Below, in pieces: positions 8,176-15,238 of a stretch of 27,768 bases of DNA. The stretch comes from JANRIC01 sp033765345. GTDB lineage: Bacteria; Bacteroidota; Bacteroidia; Cytophagales; Microscillaceae. The first letter of the stretch is position 1, and every line of letters begins with the position of its first letter. Under the pieces are notes generated by a model. That model had not been told where the DNA came from, made no database searches, and saw only the letters and a list, made by a program, of their open reading frames with translations. The translations under genes and the position numbers were made by a program. The stretch is from contig JANRIC010000099.1 of the NCBI GenBank assembly GCA_033765345.1, positions 1 to 27,768 on the forward strand. Direction: 5' to 3'.

Positions 8176-10146
8176 ATGTTTGAGGAAATTACTCGATTTT
8201 TATATGACTTTTTCAGCAATACCGATTTTCCTGCGCGATGGTACTGCGGAAGGTGGACTAATTTCCACGGTTGGTTGTATATTCTCTCCAATTTTATGAT
8301 TGCTGCGGCATATTTTGCCATTCCATTCATACTGGCACAGGTGATCAGAAAGCGTAAAGACTTGCCTTTTAAAGATATTTTTTGGTGGTTTGTTGGTTTT
8401 ATCCTCTTTTGTGGCTCTACTCACTTGATGGATGGTATCATATTCTGGCAGCCTCTTTATCAATGGAATGCAATTTTTCTGTTTTGCACGGCATTGATCT
8501 CTTGGATTACTGCTGTCAGGCTGGTAAAAGTATTGCCCAAAGTCATAGAGCTCAAAACAACCGAACAGCTTGAGGAAATCATCCGATTAAAAACCTATGA
8601 ATTGGAAGTAGCCAACCGTCGATTGGCAGAAAGTGAAAGGCAGTTTAGAGCTTTGGTAGATCATCATCCTGATTTAATTGCGCGCATCGGACGGAATCAT
8701 CGCTACAAGTTTATCAATGCAGCGATCAAAAATATTACGGGACTTAAACCGGAGCAGTATCTTGGAAAACCTGTTGAGGAATTTAATCATATTCAGGCAG
8801 AAGATTATAATATTTTGGAAGAACTCGATAAGGTTTTTGACCAAAGTGAATTTACCTATTATGAAACTTCTTCTGAAGAAGCGGATAGATTTTATGCCGT
8901 TTCTATGACGCCCCTTTATGATGACACGAACACCTCAGTAGAAGACGCACTGATAGTAATCAGGGACATAAGCTTTCAAAAAAAAGCAGAAAAGGAACTT
9001 CAGGAAAATGTAGAAAATCTACAATTTTTATCTCAGACACTTGCAAAAAAAAACCACCAACTAGAAAATTTTACCCATATTATCTCTCATAATTTCCGCG
9101 CCCCGATTGGGAATATTGCCCTCCTGATTGATATTTACCAAGAAGAAACCCACCCCGAGGAAAAAAAGAAACTTCTACAAACGATTATCGAGATTTCTCA
9201 ACGTCTTTTGCAAATTGTAGACGATCTGATGGATGCAGTTCATTTTCATCAAGAGGACTCGGATCAAAGAGAGCATATTCTTCTGGAAAATGTCATCAAA
9301 GACCAGATAACCAATGTTGCTCTTGAGATTCAATTGAGTGATGCACAGATTGAATATGACTTCTCTCTATGCTCCAGTGTGTATTATCCTAGAGTTTATC
9401 TGGAAAGTATCATACTCAACCTTTTGACCAATGCCATTAAATACCGATCGCCCGAACGCCAACCACATATTGTATTCAGAAGTTGGCAAGAGGACAACAA
9501 GATATGCTTTAGCTGTCAGGATAATGGATTGGGAATTGACCTAGAAAAATACAAAGATAAAATATTTGGAATGAATCAAACTTTTCACGGAAATGAAAAC
9601 GCCAAAGGAATAGGGCTTTTTATGACCAAAAACCAGATCGAGGCACTGGGAGGAAGTATTTCTGTGGAAAGCACCATCGATAAAGGCACCACTTTTACGA
9701 TTGTTTTTAATGAAATGGTATCTGACCAACCGAATATCAATCGCCTCTGGATCATTGATGATGATGAAATTTATCGATTTTATCTCCGCAAAACGATCAA
9801 AAGCACCCAACTTGTACGCCAAACTGATGTATTTTCTAATGGAAAAACAGCCTGGGATGCACTGATCAAACAAAAAAATAATCCCCAAAAACTACCTGAT
9901 TTAATTTTATTGGATATGGATATGCCTGTGATGGATGGCTTTCAGTTTTTGATGCAGTTTGAATTCTTTAAAGAAAAATTGCCTAAGAAAATTTTTATCT
10001 ATGTAAGCAGTGCATTTTTGGGAGAAGATGATTATAAAACGCTTCTGAAATCCAAGCTTATCTCAGGATTTTTGCCCAAACCTGTTCGCAAAGAAGATTT
10101 TATAGAAGTGTTAAGGCAAATTCCAGAAGCGACAGACCTTCCCTGA
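8176..10146 (+). CDS. Hybrid histidine kinase with ethylene-receptor-type membrane domain, PAS and receiver
   Basis: A 656-residue membrane sensor (ATG at 8176; TTG at 8170 would add two residues). Residues about 30-125 form three membrane helices of the ethylene-receptor type. Relative to plant ETR1 (residue minus 14 here: Y32=Y46, I35=I49, P36=P50, I62=I76, C65=C79, H69=H83) six of the seven known binding residues are kept, including the copper-ligating Cys-x3-His in FCGSTHL. The D25 position is Asn39. A PAS domain follows at about 150-270. The phospho-accepting His305 is in SHNFRAP, the ATPase has its N-box at N419 and glycine boxes DNGLGID and KGIGLFM, and the C-terminal receiver has Asp580 in LLDMDMP and Lys in FLPKP. 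The likely role is sensing a small hydrophobic ligand, or copper or redox state, followed by phosphotransfer. The output partner is not in view. The gene stands alone. Confidence 0.88.
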   Translation: MFEEITRFLYDFFSNTDFPARWYCGRWTNFHGWLYILSNFMIAAAYFAIPFILAQVIRKRKDLPFKDIFWWFVGFILFCGSTHLMDGIIFWQPLYQWNAIFLFCTALISWITAVRLVKVLPKVIELKTTEQLEEIIRLKTYELEVANRRLAESERQFRALVDHHPDLIARIGRNHRYKFINAAIKNITGLKPEQYLGKPVEEFNHIQAEDYNILEELDKVFDQSEFTYYETSSEEADRFYAVSMTPLYDDTNTSVEDALIVIRDISFQKKAEKELQENVENLQFLSQTLAKKNHQLENFTHIISHNFRAPIGNIALLIDIYQEETHPEEKKKLLQTIIEISQRLLQIVDDLMDAVHFHQEDSDQREHILLENVIKDQITNVALEIQLSDAQIEYDFSLCSSVYYPRVYLESIILNLLTNAIKYRSPERQPHIVFRSWQEDNKICFSCQDNGLGIDLEKYKDKIFGMNQTFHGNENAKGIGLFMTKNQIEALGGSISVESTIDKGTTFTIVFNEMVSDQPNINRLWIIDDDEIYRFYLRKTIKSTQLVRQTDVFSNGKTAWDALIKQKNNPQKLPDLILLDMDMPVMDGFQFLMQFEFFKEKLPKKIFIYVSSAFLGEDDYKTLLKSKLISGFLPKPVRKEDFIEVLRQIPEATDLP

Positions 10147-10320
10147 GTCGAGAAAAAACAGGATTACTCCCGTATTTCAAAATTTTTCACAGGAAAAAAG
10201 AGATATGAAAGGCTATTTCAAAAATCCTACTCCACGTGCTTAATTGTGATCTGACCTTATTCATGCTGACTTCTTTTAGGAGTTTTTGATGAATGCCCAT
10301 TTGGTCGGAAGAATCCACTG

Positions 10321-10338
10321 TTTTGAACGAACAGCATT
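10321..10338. repeat. 18-base dispersed repeat, copy A
   Basis: TTTTGAACGAACAGCATT occurs identically here and at 25569-25586. In both places ATGCTGA lies 45-60 bases upstream (10263 and 25522) and can pair with CAGCAT. In this copy CTGTT-TTGAACG-AACAG also forms a small hairpin. The surrounding gap (10147-10487) holds no gene and no clear terminator for the kinase. Confidence 0.5.
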
Positions 10339-10487
10339 TCTGGTTACACACGACCGATAGGCTTGGCTTATTCTTCTATTCTTAATTTTTGCTTGTGTAT
10401 ATATTACAAGGCCTAGTGATTACTTTTTGATCTAATCCGTATTTGGTAAGGATATTGTTTATGTCTTGTAAAATGTATTAAAACTTT

Positions 10488-11402
10488 ATGAATAACCCCA
10501 TCTTTACTTTGGAAAAACTTGCCATTAAACATAAATCTGCAACGAAAAAGCTCGAGACTTTCACAGCCATTGCCAGAAAGATGATTACACAAGGAGGTTG
10601 GCGTTATGAGATGTATAAGGTTATCTATCGCTCAAAGGTTTTTTCCATTACACTTTTAATTCTTATCCTTTCCAGTTCTTCAGCCGTAATTTTACAATCG
10701 GTGCCTAGTTTGTATATTTCTTACAAAGATGTTTTTATCTTTCTGGAATGGTTTTTTACCATATTATTTACCGTTGAGTATTTCTCAAGAATTATTGTGG
10801 CACCACAGCCCCTCAGATATATGCTTAGTACGATGGGTATTATTGATTTTATCTCTATTTTTCCTATGTATTTTGGCATTATTCATCTCTCCAATACCAG
10901 TCATTTGATTGTGATTCGTTTGGTACGATTATTCAGGCTTCTGCGCGTTTTTGACTTGATAGAATACACCAAATATGCCAAAGAAGTAAGGGTATTGCTG
11001 AGAGCTGTGCACGCGAGTCAGCGCAAAATATCCATTTTTATTCTTTCCGTTTTAATTGCGGTGACAATTTTGGGGTCATTTATGTATGTGATTGAGAAGG
11101 GGAATCACGGTTTTGAAAGCATTCCTAAAAGTATTTATTGGGCAATAGTAACGATTACGGCAGTGGGTTATGGGGATATTGTACCCAAAACCCCCATAGG
11201 GCAGGCACTTGCTTCTTTGCTGATGCTTTTAAGCTTTGGAATTATTGTGGTGTTTACAAGTATTGTGGGTGCAGAGATATATCGCCAGCGAGATGAGAAA
11301 AAGATGGTGTCAGAGTCTAAATCTTGTTTAGATTGCAGCATGCCAGGGCATGATTCAAATGCTTCTTATTGTAAATATTGTGGAGGCAGATTATGGGGTT
11401 AG
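10488..11402 (+). CDS. Voltage-gated-type potassium channel with C-terminal Cys4 knuckle
   Basis: A 304-residue six-helix K+ channel of the inner membrane. S1 is about residues 51-70, S2 80-101, S3 112-130. S4 is at 140-157 with arginines every third position (R144, R147, R150, R153), the voltage-sensor pattern. S5 is 178-203, the pore helix and selectivity filter TAVGYGD 224-230, and S6 238-265. The short N-terminal region is polar. The tail after S6 is brief and ends in C280-x2-C283...C295-x2-C298 with H288 between, like a small zinc ribbon. No cyclic-nucleotide or RCK domain is present. It is probably a single-gene unit followed by a terminator shared with the convergent glutamine synthetase gene. 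Confidence 0.9.
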   Translation: MNNPIFTLEKLAIKHKSATKKLETFTAIARKMITQGGWRYEMYKVIYRSKVFSITLLILILSSSSAVILQSVPSLYISYKDVFIFLEWFFTILFTVEYFSRIIVAPQPLRYMLSTMGIIDFISIFPMYFGIIHLSNTSHLIVIRLVRLFRLLRVFDLIEYTKYAKEVRVLLRAVHASQRKISIFILSVLIAVTILGSFMYVIEKGNHGFESIPKSIYWAIVTITAVGYGDIVPKTPIGQALASLLMLLSFGIIVVFTSIVGAEIYRQRDEKKMVSESKSCLDCSMPGHDSNASYCKYCGGRLWG

Positions 11403-11432
11403 CGTTGATACGACTAAAACAAGATATGGAAT

Positions 11433-11465
11433 AAAAAAGCTGGACTACGAAAATCCGGCTTTTTT
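11433..11465. terminator. Bidirectional intrinsic terminator
   Basis: Arms 11433-11444 (AAAAAAGCTGGA) and 11454-11465 (TCCGGCTTTTTT) pair throughout with one G-U. They have an A run on the left and a T run on the right, so both strands read as a hairpin plus T tract. It sits between the convergent K+ channel gene (stop 11402) and glutamine synthetase gene (stop 11486). Confidence 0.85.
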
Positions 11466-11485
11466 ATTCTGTCATATCAGCATGA

Positions 11486-12496
11486 TTAAATTTTCACAGC
11501 TTTAACCGTTTTAATAATTCGGGCAGCTACTTTGTAAGGATCAGCAGCAGAATTAGGACGGCGATCTTCGAGCCAGCCTTTCCAGCCGTTTTCTACGGTA
11601 GCGATCGGGATACGGATAGAAGCTCCACGGTCAGAAACTCCAAAGCTAAATTTATCAATAGATTGGGTTTCGTGCTTACCCGTCAGGCGAAGCTCATTAT
11701 AAGCCCCATATACAGCGATATGTTCTTTGATTACATTTCCGAAAGCACTGCAAATGGTATTATAAACTTCTTGGCTTCCGCAGGTTCTGAGGATTTCGTT
11801 GGAGAAGTTAGCGTGCATTCCAGAGCCGTTCCAGTCGCCGGGAACAGGTTTGGGATGCCAATTGACGCCAACATTGTATTTTTCAGCGGTTCTTTCTAAC
11901 AAATAACGAGCTACCCAGATTTGGTCACCGGCTTGTTTGGCACCTTTGGCAAAGATTTGGAATTCCCACTGCCCCATCAATACTTCGGCATTGATCCCTT
12001 CTACATTGAGTCCGGCTTCTAGGCAAAGGTCTAGGTGTTCTTCAATAATGTCTCGTCCGACAGCTTTACCAGCACCTACGCTACAGTAGTACGGTCCTTG
12101 GGGTCCGGGATAGCCACCTGCGGGGAATCCGATAGGGAGATTGTTGGTAATGTCCCAAAGGGTGTATTCTTGCTCGAAGCCAAACCAGAAGTCGTTATCA
12201 TCATCCTCGATGGTAGCTCGGCCGTTGGTTTCGTGGGGAGTACCATCGGCATTGAGTACTTCTGCCATCACGAGGAAGCCGTTTTTACGGGCAGGATCAG
12301 GGAAAATAGCTACGGGTTTGAGCAGACAGTCAGAGGAGCCACCTTCGGCTTGTTCGGTAGAGCTACCGTCAAAAGACCAAATGGGGCAGTCTTCGAGGGT
12401 TCCTCCGAAATCTTTTACAATTTTAGTTTTACTACGCAGGCTTTGTATAGGGTTGTATCCGTCGAGCCAGATGTACTCTAGTTTAGATTTTATCAT
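11486..12496 (-). CDS. Glutamine synthetase, type II (eukaryote-like)
   Basis: A 336-residue enzyme that makes glutamine from glutamate, ammonia and ATP in the cytoplasm. Its length and motifs match the short GSII class of eukaryotes, GlnII-bearing bacteria and some Bacteroidota, not the roughly 470-residue GSI. It has WSFDGSSTEQA (residues 41-50), FWFGFEQEYTLWD, GINAEVLMGQWEFQ, NWHPKPVPGDWNGSGMHANFS, SFGVSDRGASIRIP and EDRRPNSAADPY near the C-terminus. The last motif contributes to the active site in the family. There is no adenylylation loop of the GSI type. It is the last of three minus-strand nitrogen genes (PII, Amt, GSII). A separate promoter is likely, since a hairpin and about 300 AT-rich bases separate it from Amt. 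Confidence 0.95.
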   Translation of the reverse strand: MIKSKLEYIWLDGYNPIQSLRSKTKIVKDFGGTLEDCPIWSFDGSSTEQAEGGSSDCLLKPVAIFPDPARKNGFLVMAEVLNADGTPHETNGRATIEDDDNDFWFGFEQEYTLWDITNNLPIGFPAGGYPGPQGPYYCSVGAGKAVGRDIIEEHLDLCLEAGLNVEGINAEVLMGQWEFQIFAKGAKQAGDQIWVARYLLERTAEKYNVGVNWHPKPVPGDWNGSGMHANFSNEILRTCGSQEVYNTICSAFGNVIKEHIAVYGAYNELRLTGKHETQSIDKFSFGVSDRGASIRIPIATVENGWKGWLEDRRPNSAADPYKVAARIIKTVKAVKI

Positions 12497-12750
12497 TTGA
12501 GTGACGTTTTAATTGAATGTCTTGAAATAATAATATTAAAGTTTTTGACTTATTTAAAGAGCAAATTATGGTAAATATTCGCAATTTTTCAATAAACAGC
12601 CCTAAAAAAAGAGCATTTTTTATGAAAAGTATTTAGAATATGAAAATTAGGGGCAATATTTTAATTTAAAATAGTTTTTTATTTTAATCAAATTTCACTT
12701 CTCAGCCTCAAAAAAGCTTGAAATTATTCAATAATACACGGAGTATAGAT
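12497..12750. other. AT-rich gap upstream of glutamine synthetase
   Basis: About 250 bases with no frame or repeat of note. It must hold the promoter of the minus-strand GSII gene, but I could not place a convincing Bacteroidota -33/-7 pair. Confidence 0.4.
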
Positions 12751-12774
12751 AAAAGGGGCATCAAAGCCCCTTTT
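12751..12774 (-). terminator. Terminator after the Amt gene
   Basis: A perfect 9-base stem, AAAAGGGGC (12751-12759) with GCCCCTTTT (12766-12774), has a 6-base loop and lies 26 bases past the Amt stop. The T run is short (four) on either strand, so strength is uncertain. Confidence 0.7.
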
Positions 12775-12800
12775 GTGATGTGGAACAGAAAAGAATGATT

Positions 12801-14054
12801 CTAGGCACTTAATTCACCAAATTCGTAAGCACTCATACCGTGTTCGTATTTATCCAGTCCCTCCAATTCTTCTTTTTCGGATACCCGAATACCCATGGTT
12901 GCTTTTAATACAAAGAATAAGATAAAAGCAAAAGCAAAAGAAAAAGCTCCGATGGCACTAATTCCGATCAATTGACTTACGATCTGTGCAGAACCTGCTT
13001 TGGCACCAAACAAACCTACGGCCAGCGTTCCCCAAACACCATTGACCAAGTGTACCGATAAAGCTCCCACGGGGTCATCGAGTTGTAGCTTGTCAAAGAA
13101 AATAACAGCCAAAACTACCAACACACCTCCGATGAGTCCCACAAGGATGGCATCGGTTACGCCCATTTGGTCTGCTCCGGCAGTGATGGCTACCAATCCA
13201 CCCAAGATACCATTGAGGGCCATGCCTAAGTCGTGTTTTTTGGAGATAAAGAAAGAAGTAAAAAAAGCTCCGGCAGCTCCCGCAGAGGCAGCCAAGGAAG
13301 TAGTAACGAGTACCAAAGATACGCTTCCAGGATTGGCAGAAAGTACAGAACCTCCGTTAAAACCAAACCAGCCCAACCAAAGTAGGAAAGTACCGATAAC
13401 GGCTAAAGGCATACTATGCCCTGGTATGGGGTGTGCTTTGCCATTGACGTATTTCCCGATGCGGGGTCCGAGTAGGATGATGCCAGCCAGGGCACCCCAG
13501 CCACCTACGGAGTGAACAAGTGTAGAACCTGCAAAATCATAAAAGGGAGTAGTCATGGTGTTTAACCAGCCGCCGCCCCATTTCCAATAACCTGTAATAG
13601 GATAACAAATAGCAACATAGATCACAGAGAAAATCAAAAAGGCTTCCAGCTTAACGCGTTCGGCTACGGCACCAGAGATAATGGTGGCGGCTGTGGCGGC
13701 AAACATAGCCTGGAACAAGAAATCAGTCCAGTAAGTATAACCAGGATTATAAGCATCAGTGATGCCATTGGCAGGCAAAGACAAACCAAAACCCCCAAAA
13801 GCAAATACTTGTCCGGCAAAATCAGTACCGGGGTACATCAGGCCAAAGCCAACCAAAGTATAGGTAAGCAATCCGATGGCAACCACCATCACGTTTTTGA
13901 AAAGAACGTTTACTGTATTTTTAGATTGGGTGAAGCCGGACTCGAGCGTAGCAAAACCCAGGTGCATAATAAAAACCAGGAAAGTCGATACCATCATCCA
14001 CAAATTATTTACAGTAAAGGTGGTGACAGCAATTTGAGCTATTTTTTCTTCCAT
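12801..14054 (-). CDS. amt: Ammonium transporter (Amt/MEP/Rh family)
   Basis: A 417-residue inner-membrane ammonium channel with about 11 helices. Conserved features include the N-terminal FIMHLGFATLESGFTQSKNTVNVLFKN, MFAATAATIISGAVAERVKL around residue 120, and DFAGSTLVHSVGGWGALAG with the first pore histidine H181. GTFLLWLGWFGFNGGS follows, then VGALSVHLVNGVWGTLAVGLF with the second pore histidine H335. The C-terminal tail ends GLDKYEHGMSAYEF, the cytoplasmic segment that couples subunits and contacts PII proteins in studied relatives. The start is ATG with no cleavable signal peptide evident. The PII gene lies 252 bases upstream on the same strand, the classic glnK-amtB pairing. An element with paired ends sits in that gap. 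Confidence 0.95.
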   Translation of the reverse strand: MEEKIAQIAVTTFTVNNLWMMVSTFLVFIMHLGFATLESGFTQSKNTVNVLFKNVMVVAIGLLTYTLVGFGLMYPGTDFAGQVFAFGGFGLSLPANGITDAYNPGYTYWTDFLFQAMFAATAATIISGAVAERVKLEAFLIFSVIYVAICYPITGYWKWGGGWLNTMTTPFYDFAGSTLVHSVGGWGALAGIILLGPRIGKYVNGKAHPIPGHSMPLAVIGTFLLWLGWFGFNGGSVLSANPGSVSLVLVTTSLAASAGAAGAFFTSFFISKKHDLGMALNGILGGLVAITAGADQMGVTDAILVGLIGGVLVVLAVIFFDKLQLDDPVGALSVHLVNGVWGTLAVGLFGAKAGSAQIVSQLIGISAIGAFSFAFAFILFFVLKATMGIRVSEKEELEGLDKYEHGMSAYEFGELSA

Positions 14055-14159
14055 TGAATTTTTTTTTCGTTTTAGTTTAAATTTTTTTAATGAGTAAATA
14101 AGTGTTTTAATGCTTAAATTAGAGTATATTTTGAAATTTTAAAGATTTAATTCATTCAA

Positions 14160-14241
14160 AATCAGGCTAATCAATCCTGAAAATTGCTTTATACCCAGAT
14201 TGAAGTGATTTGCCTGATTTTCTTGATTGATTAGCTTGATT
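14160..14241. repeat. 17-base inverted repeat overlapping the paired-end element
   Basis: Bases 14160-14176 (AATCAGGCTAATCAATC) pair with 14225-14241 at 16 of 17 positions plus one G-U on the plus strand. The right arm lies inside the paired-end element at 14189-14293, so the two pairings compete. The sequence type (AATCAGGCTAATCAATC...) resembles intergenic repeats I associate with Bacteroidota. Confidence 0.55.
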
Positions 14242-14293
14242 ATTAATGATTTAAAAGCTAAAATCTCGGAAAACCACTTCGGTTTGAGTATAA
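14189..14293. repeat. Paired-end intergenic element, copy 1
   Basis: The left end TTATACCCAGATTGAAGTG (14189-14207) and right end CACTTCGGTTTGAGTATAA (14275-14293) are complementary at 15 of 19 positions. Three of the other four are G-U pairs if the plus strand is RNA. A second copy lies at 25637-25756. It is placed between the PII and Amt genes, 13 bases past the PII stop on the minus strand. It may be a MITE or REP-like repeat, or an RNA hairpin. Confidence 0.7.
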
Positions 14294-14306
14294 TTATGCT
14301 CTAATT

Positions 14307-14645
14307 TTATAATCCTTCGTGGCTTGCTTCGCCAGTGCGTACGCGTATGAGGTATTCCACATTTTCAACCAGTACTTTGCCGTCGCCGACATCACCGGTG
14401 CGAGCATTATCACAAATAGCTTGGATTACTTTTTCAACGTTTTGATCCTGAAGTAATATCTCAAGCTTGGTTCTGCGGATGCTTTCGGCAGCATAAGTGA
14501 CGCCTCTCCATACAGAAGTCTCCGAATCAGTATTGCCTACACCATGCACAGGATAGTAGATAAAGAAATTAACTTCTATCTCGTGGAGTGCCTGTTTTAC
14601 CTGCTCGAACTTAGAACTACGAATCACTGCTTCAACTTTTTTCAT
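14307..14645 (-). CDS. glnK: PII nitrogen regulatory protein (GlnK-like)
   Basis: A 112-residue PII signal protein, expected to form trimers that bind ATP/ADP and 2-oxoglutarate and plug the Amt channel. The core matches the family: MKKVEAVIRSSKFEQVKQAL at the N-terminus, RGVTY ending the T-loop with Tyr51 at the usual uridylylation position, and RTGDVGDGKVLVENVEYLIRVRTGE (the RTG-x2-GDGK signature) at the C-terminus. The T-loop base is unusual. Where E. coli GlnK has VKGFGRQKG this protein has VHGVGNTDS, so Gln39, which helps hold 2-oxoglutarate and Mg-ATP, is Thr. Lys58 is Arg. I name it GlnK for its place next to amt. Upstream lie about 590 AT-rich bases holding the promoter. Confidence 0.9.
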   Translation of the reverse strand: MKKVEAVIRSSKFEQVKQALHEIEVNFFIYYPVHGVGNTDSETSVWRGVTYAAESIRRTKLEILLQDQNVEKVIQAICDNARTGDVGDGKVLVENVEYLIRVRTGEASHEGL

Positions 14646-15238
14646 TTCTGTTCAATTGAGTGTTTTTAATGGGTTTTGAATCTTAATCTTTACAATACTT
14701 GTACACGTGTAAAATTATATTGACGACTTATTAGGTAAAGTTTTATATCCATAATGTTGTATTGTTATAATGTAAAAAACTAAAATATTATTTTGAATAT
14801 TAGCACATTACAAAAATTTGTATTGTGGCATCAAATTAATGGTTAAGCTCAAAGAAAAGCAAACTAATTAAGTTAATTTTTTGACTTGTCTTAAAAAAAA
14901 ATATAATATATTGTAAAAAACAGGATCAAATTTGAACTTTATTTATAGATAAAACATATTTTTTCTGAATTTATAGTTAAAAAATCATCCTAATCTTATA
15001 AATTTTTTAAAATGATAATTTAGATTTTTTGACTCTTAGGCTGAAGCCCGTATCTTGAAGAGCTTGTATAATTCTGTGATAAATTTGGTGTAACACTCCA
15101 AAAGCAGGAAGTAGTTTGTATGATTTAGTGAAAATTCGCTTTTGGTTAAAATATTGGATATGGCGAAAAATATGATCATTTTAAGATCAGGTGTTTTCTG
15201 GAAATGAAGATTTGGTCGAATACTTACACCTGAATTTA
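14646..15238. other. Long AT-rich intergenic region upstream of the PII gene
   Basis: About 590 bases with very high AT content. A 69-codon frame on the minus strand (15036-15245) has an unconvincing composition and runs into the end of the ABC ATPase gene, so I do not call it. No tRNA or clear promoter was found. Confidence 0.5.
14702..14711. promoter_or_regulatory. Possible operator palindrome upstream of the PII gene
   Basis: TACACGTGTA is a perfect 10-base palindrome within TTGTACACGTGTAAAA, about 57 bases upstream of the PII start. Its position suits a regulator site, but one short palindrome in AT-rich DNA is weak evidence. Confidence 0.25.

Noticed and set aside
12035..13515. Plus-strand frames antisense to glutamine synthetase and Amt (up to 171 codons)
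   Set aside because: They are shadows of well-supported minus-strand genes, with low-complexity composition.
14307..14645. Loss of the PII uridylylation tyrosine
   Set aside because: The Trp in SVWRGVTY first seemed to replace it, but numbering places Trp at 46 and Tyr at 51, so the target Tyr51 is kept.
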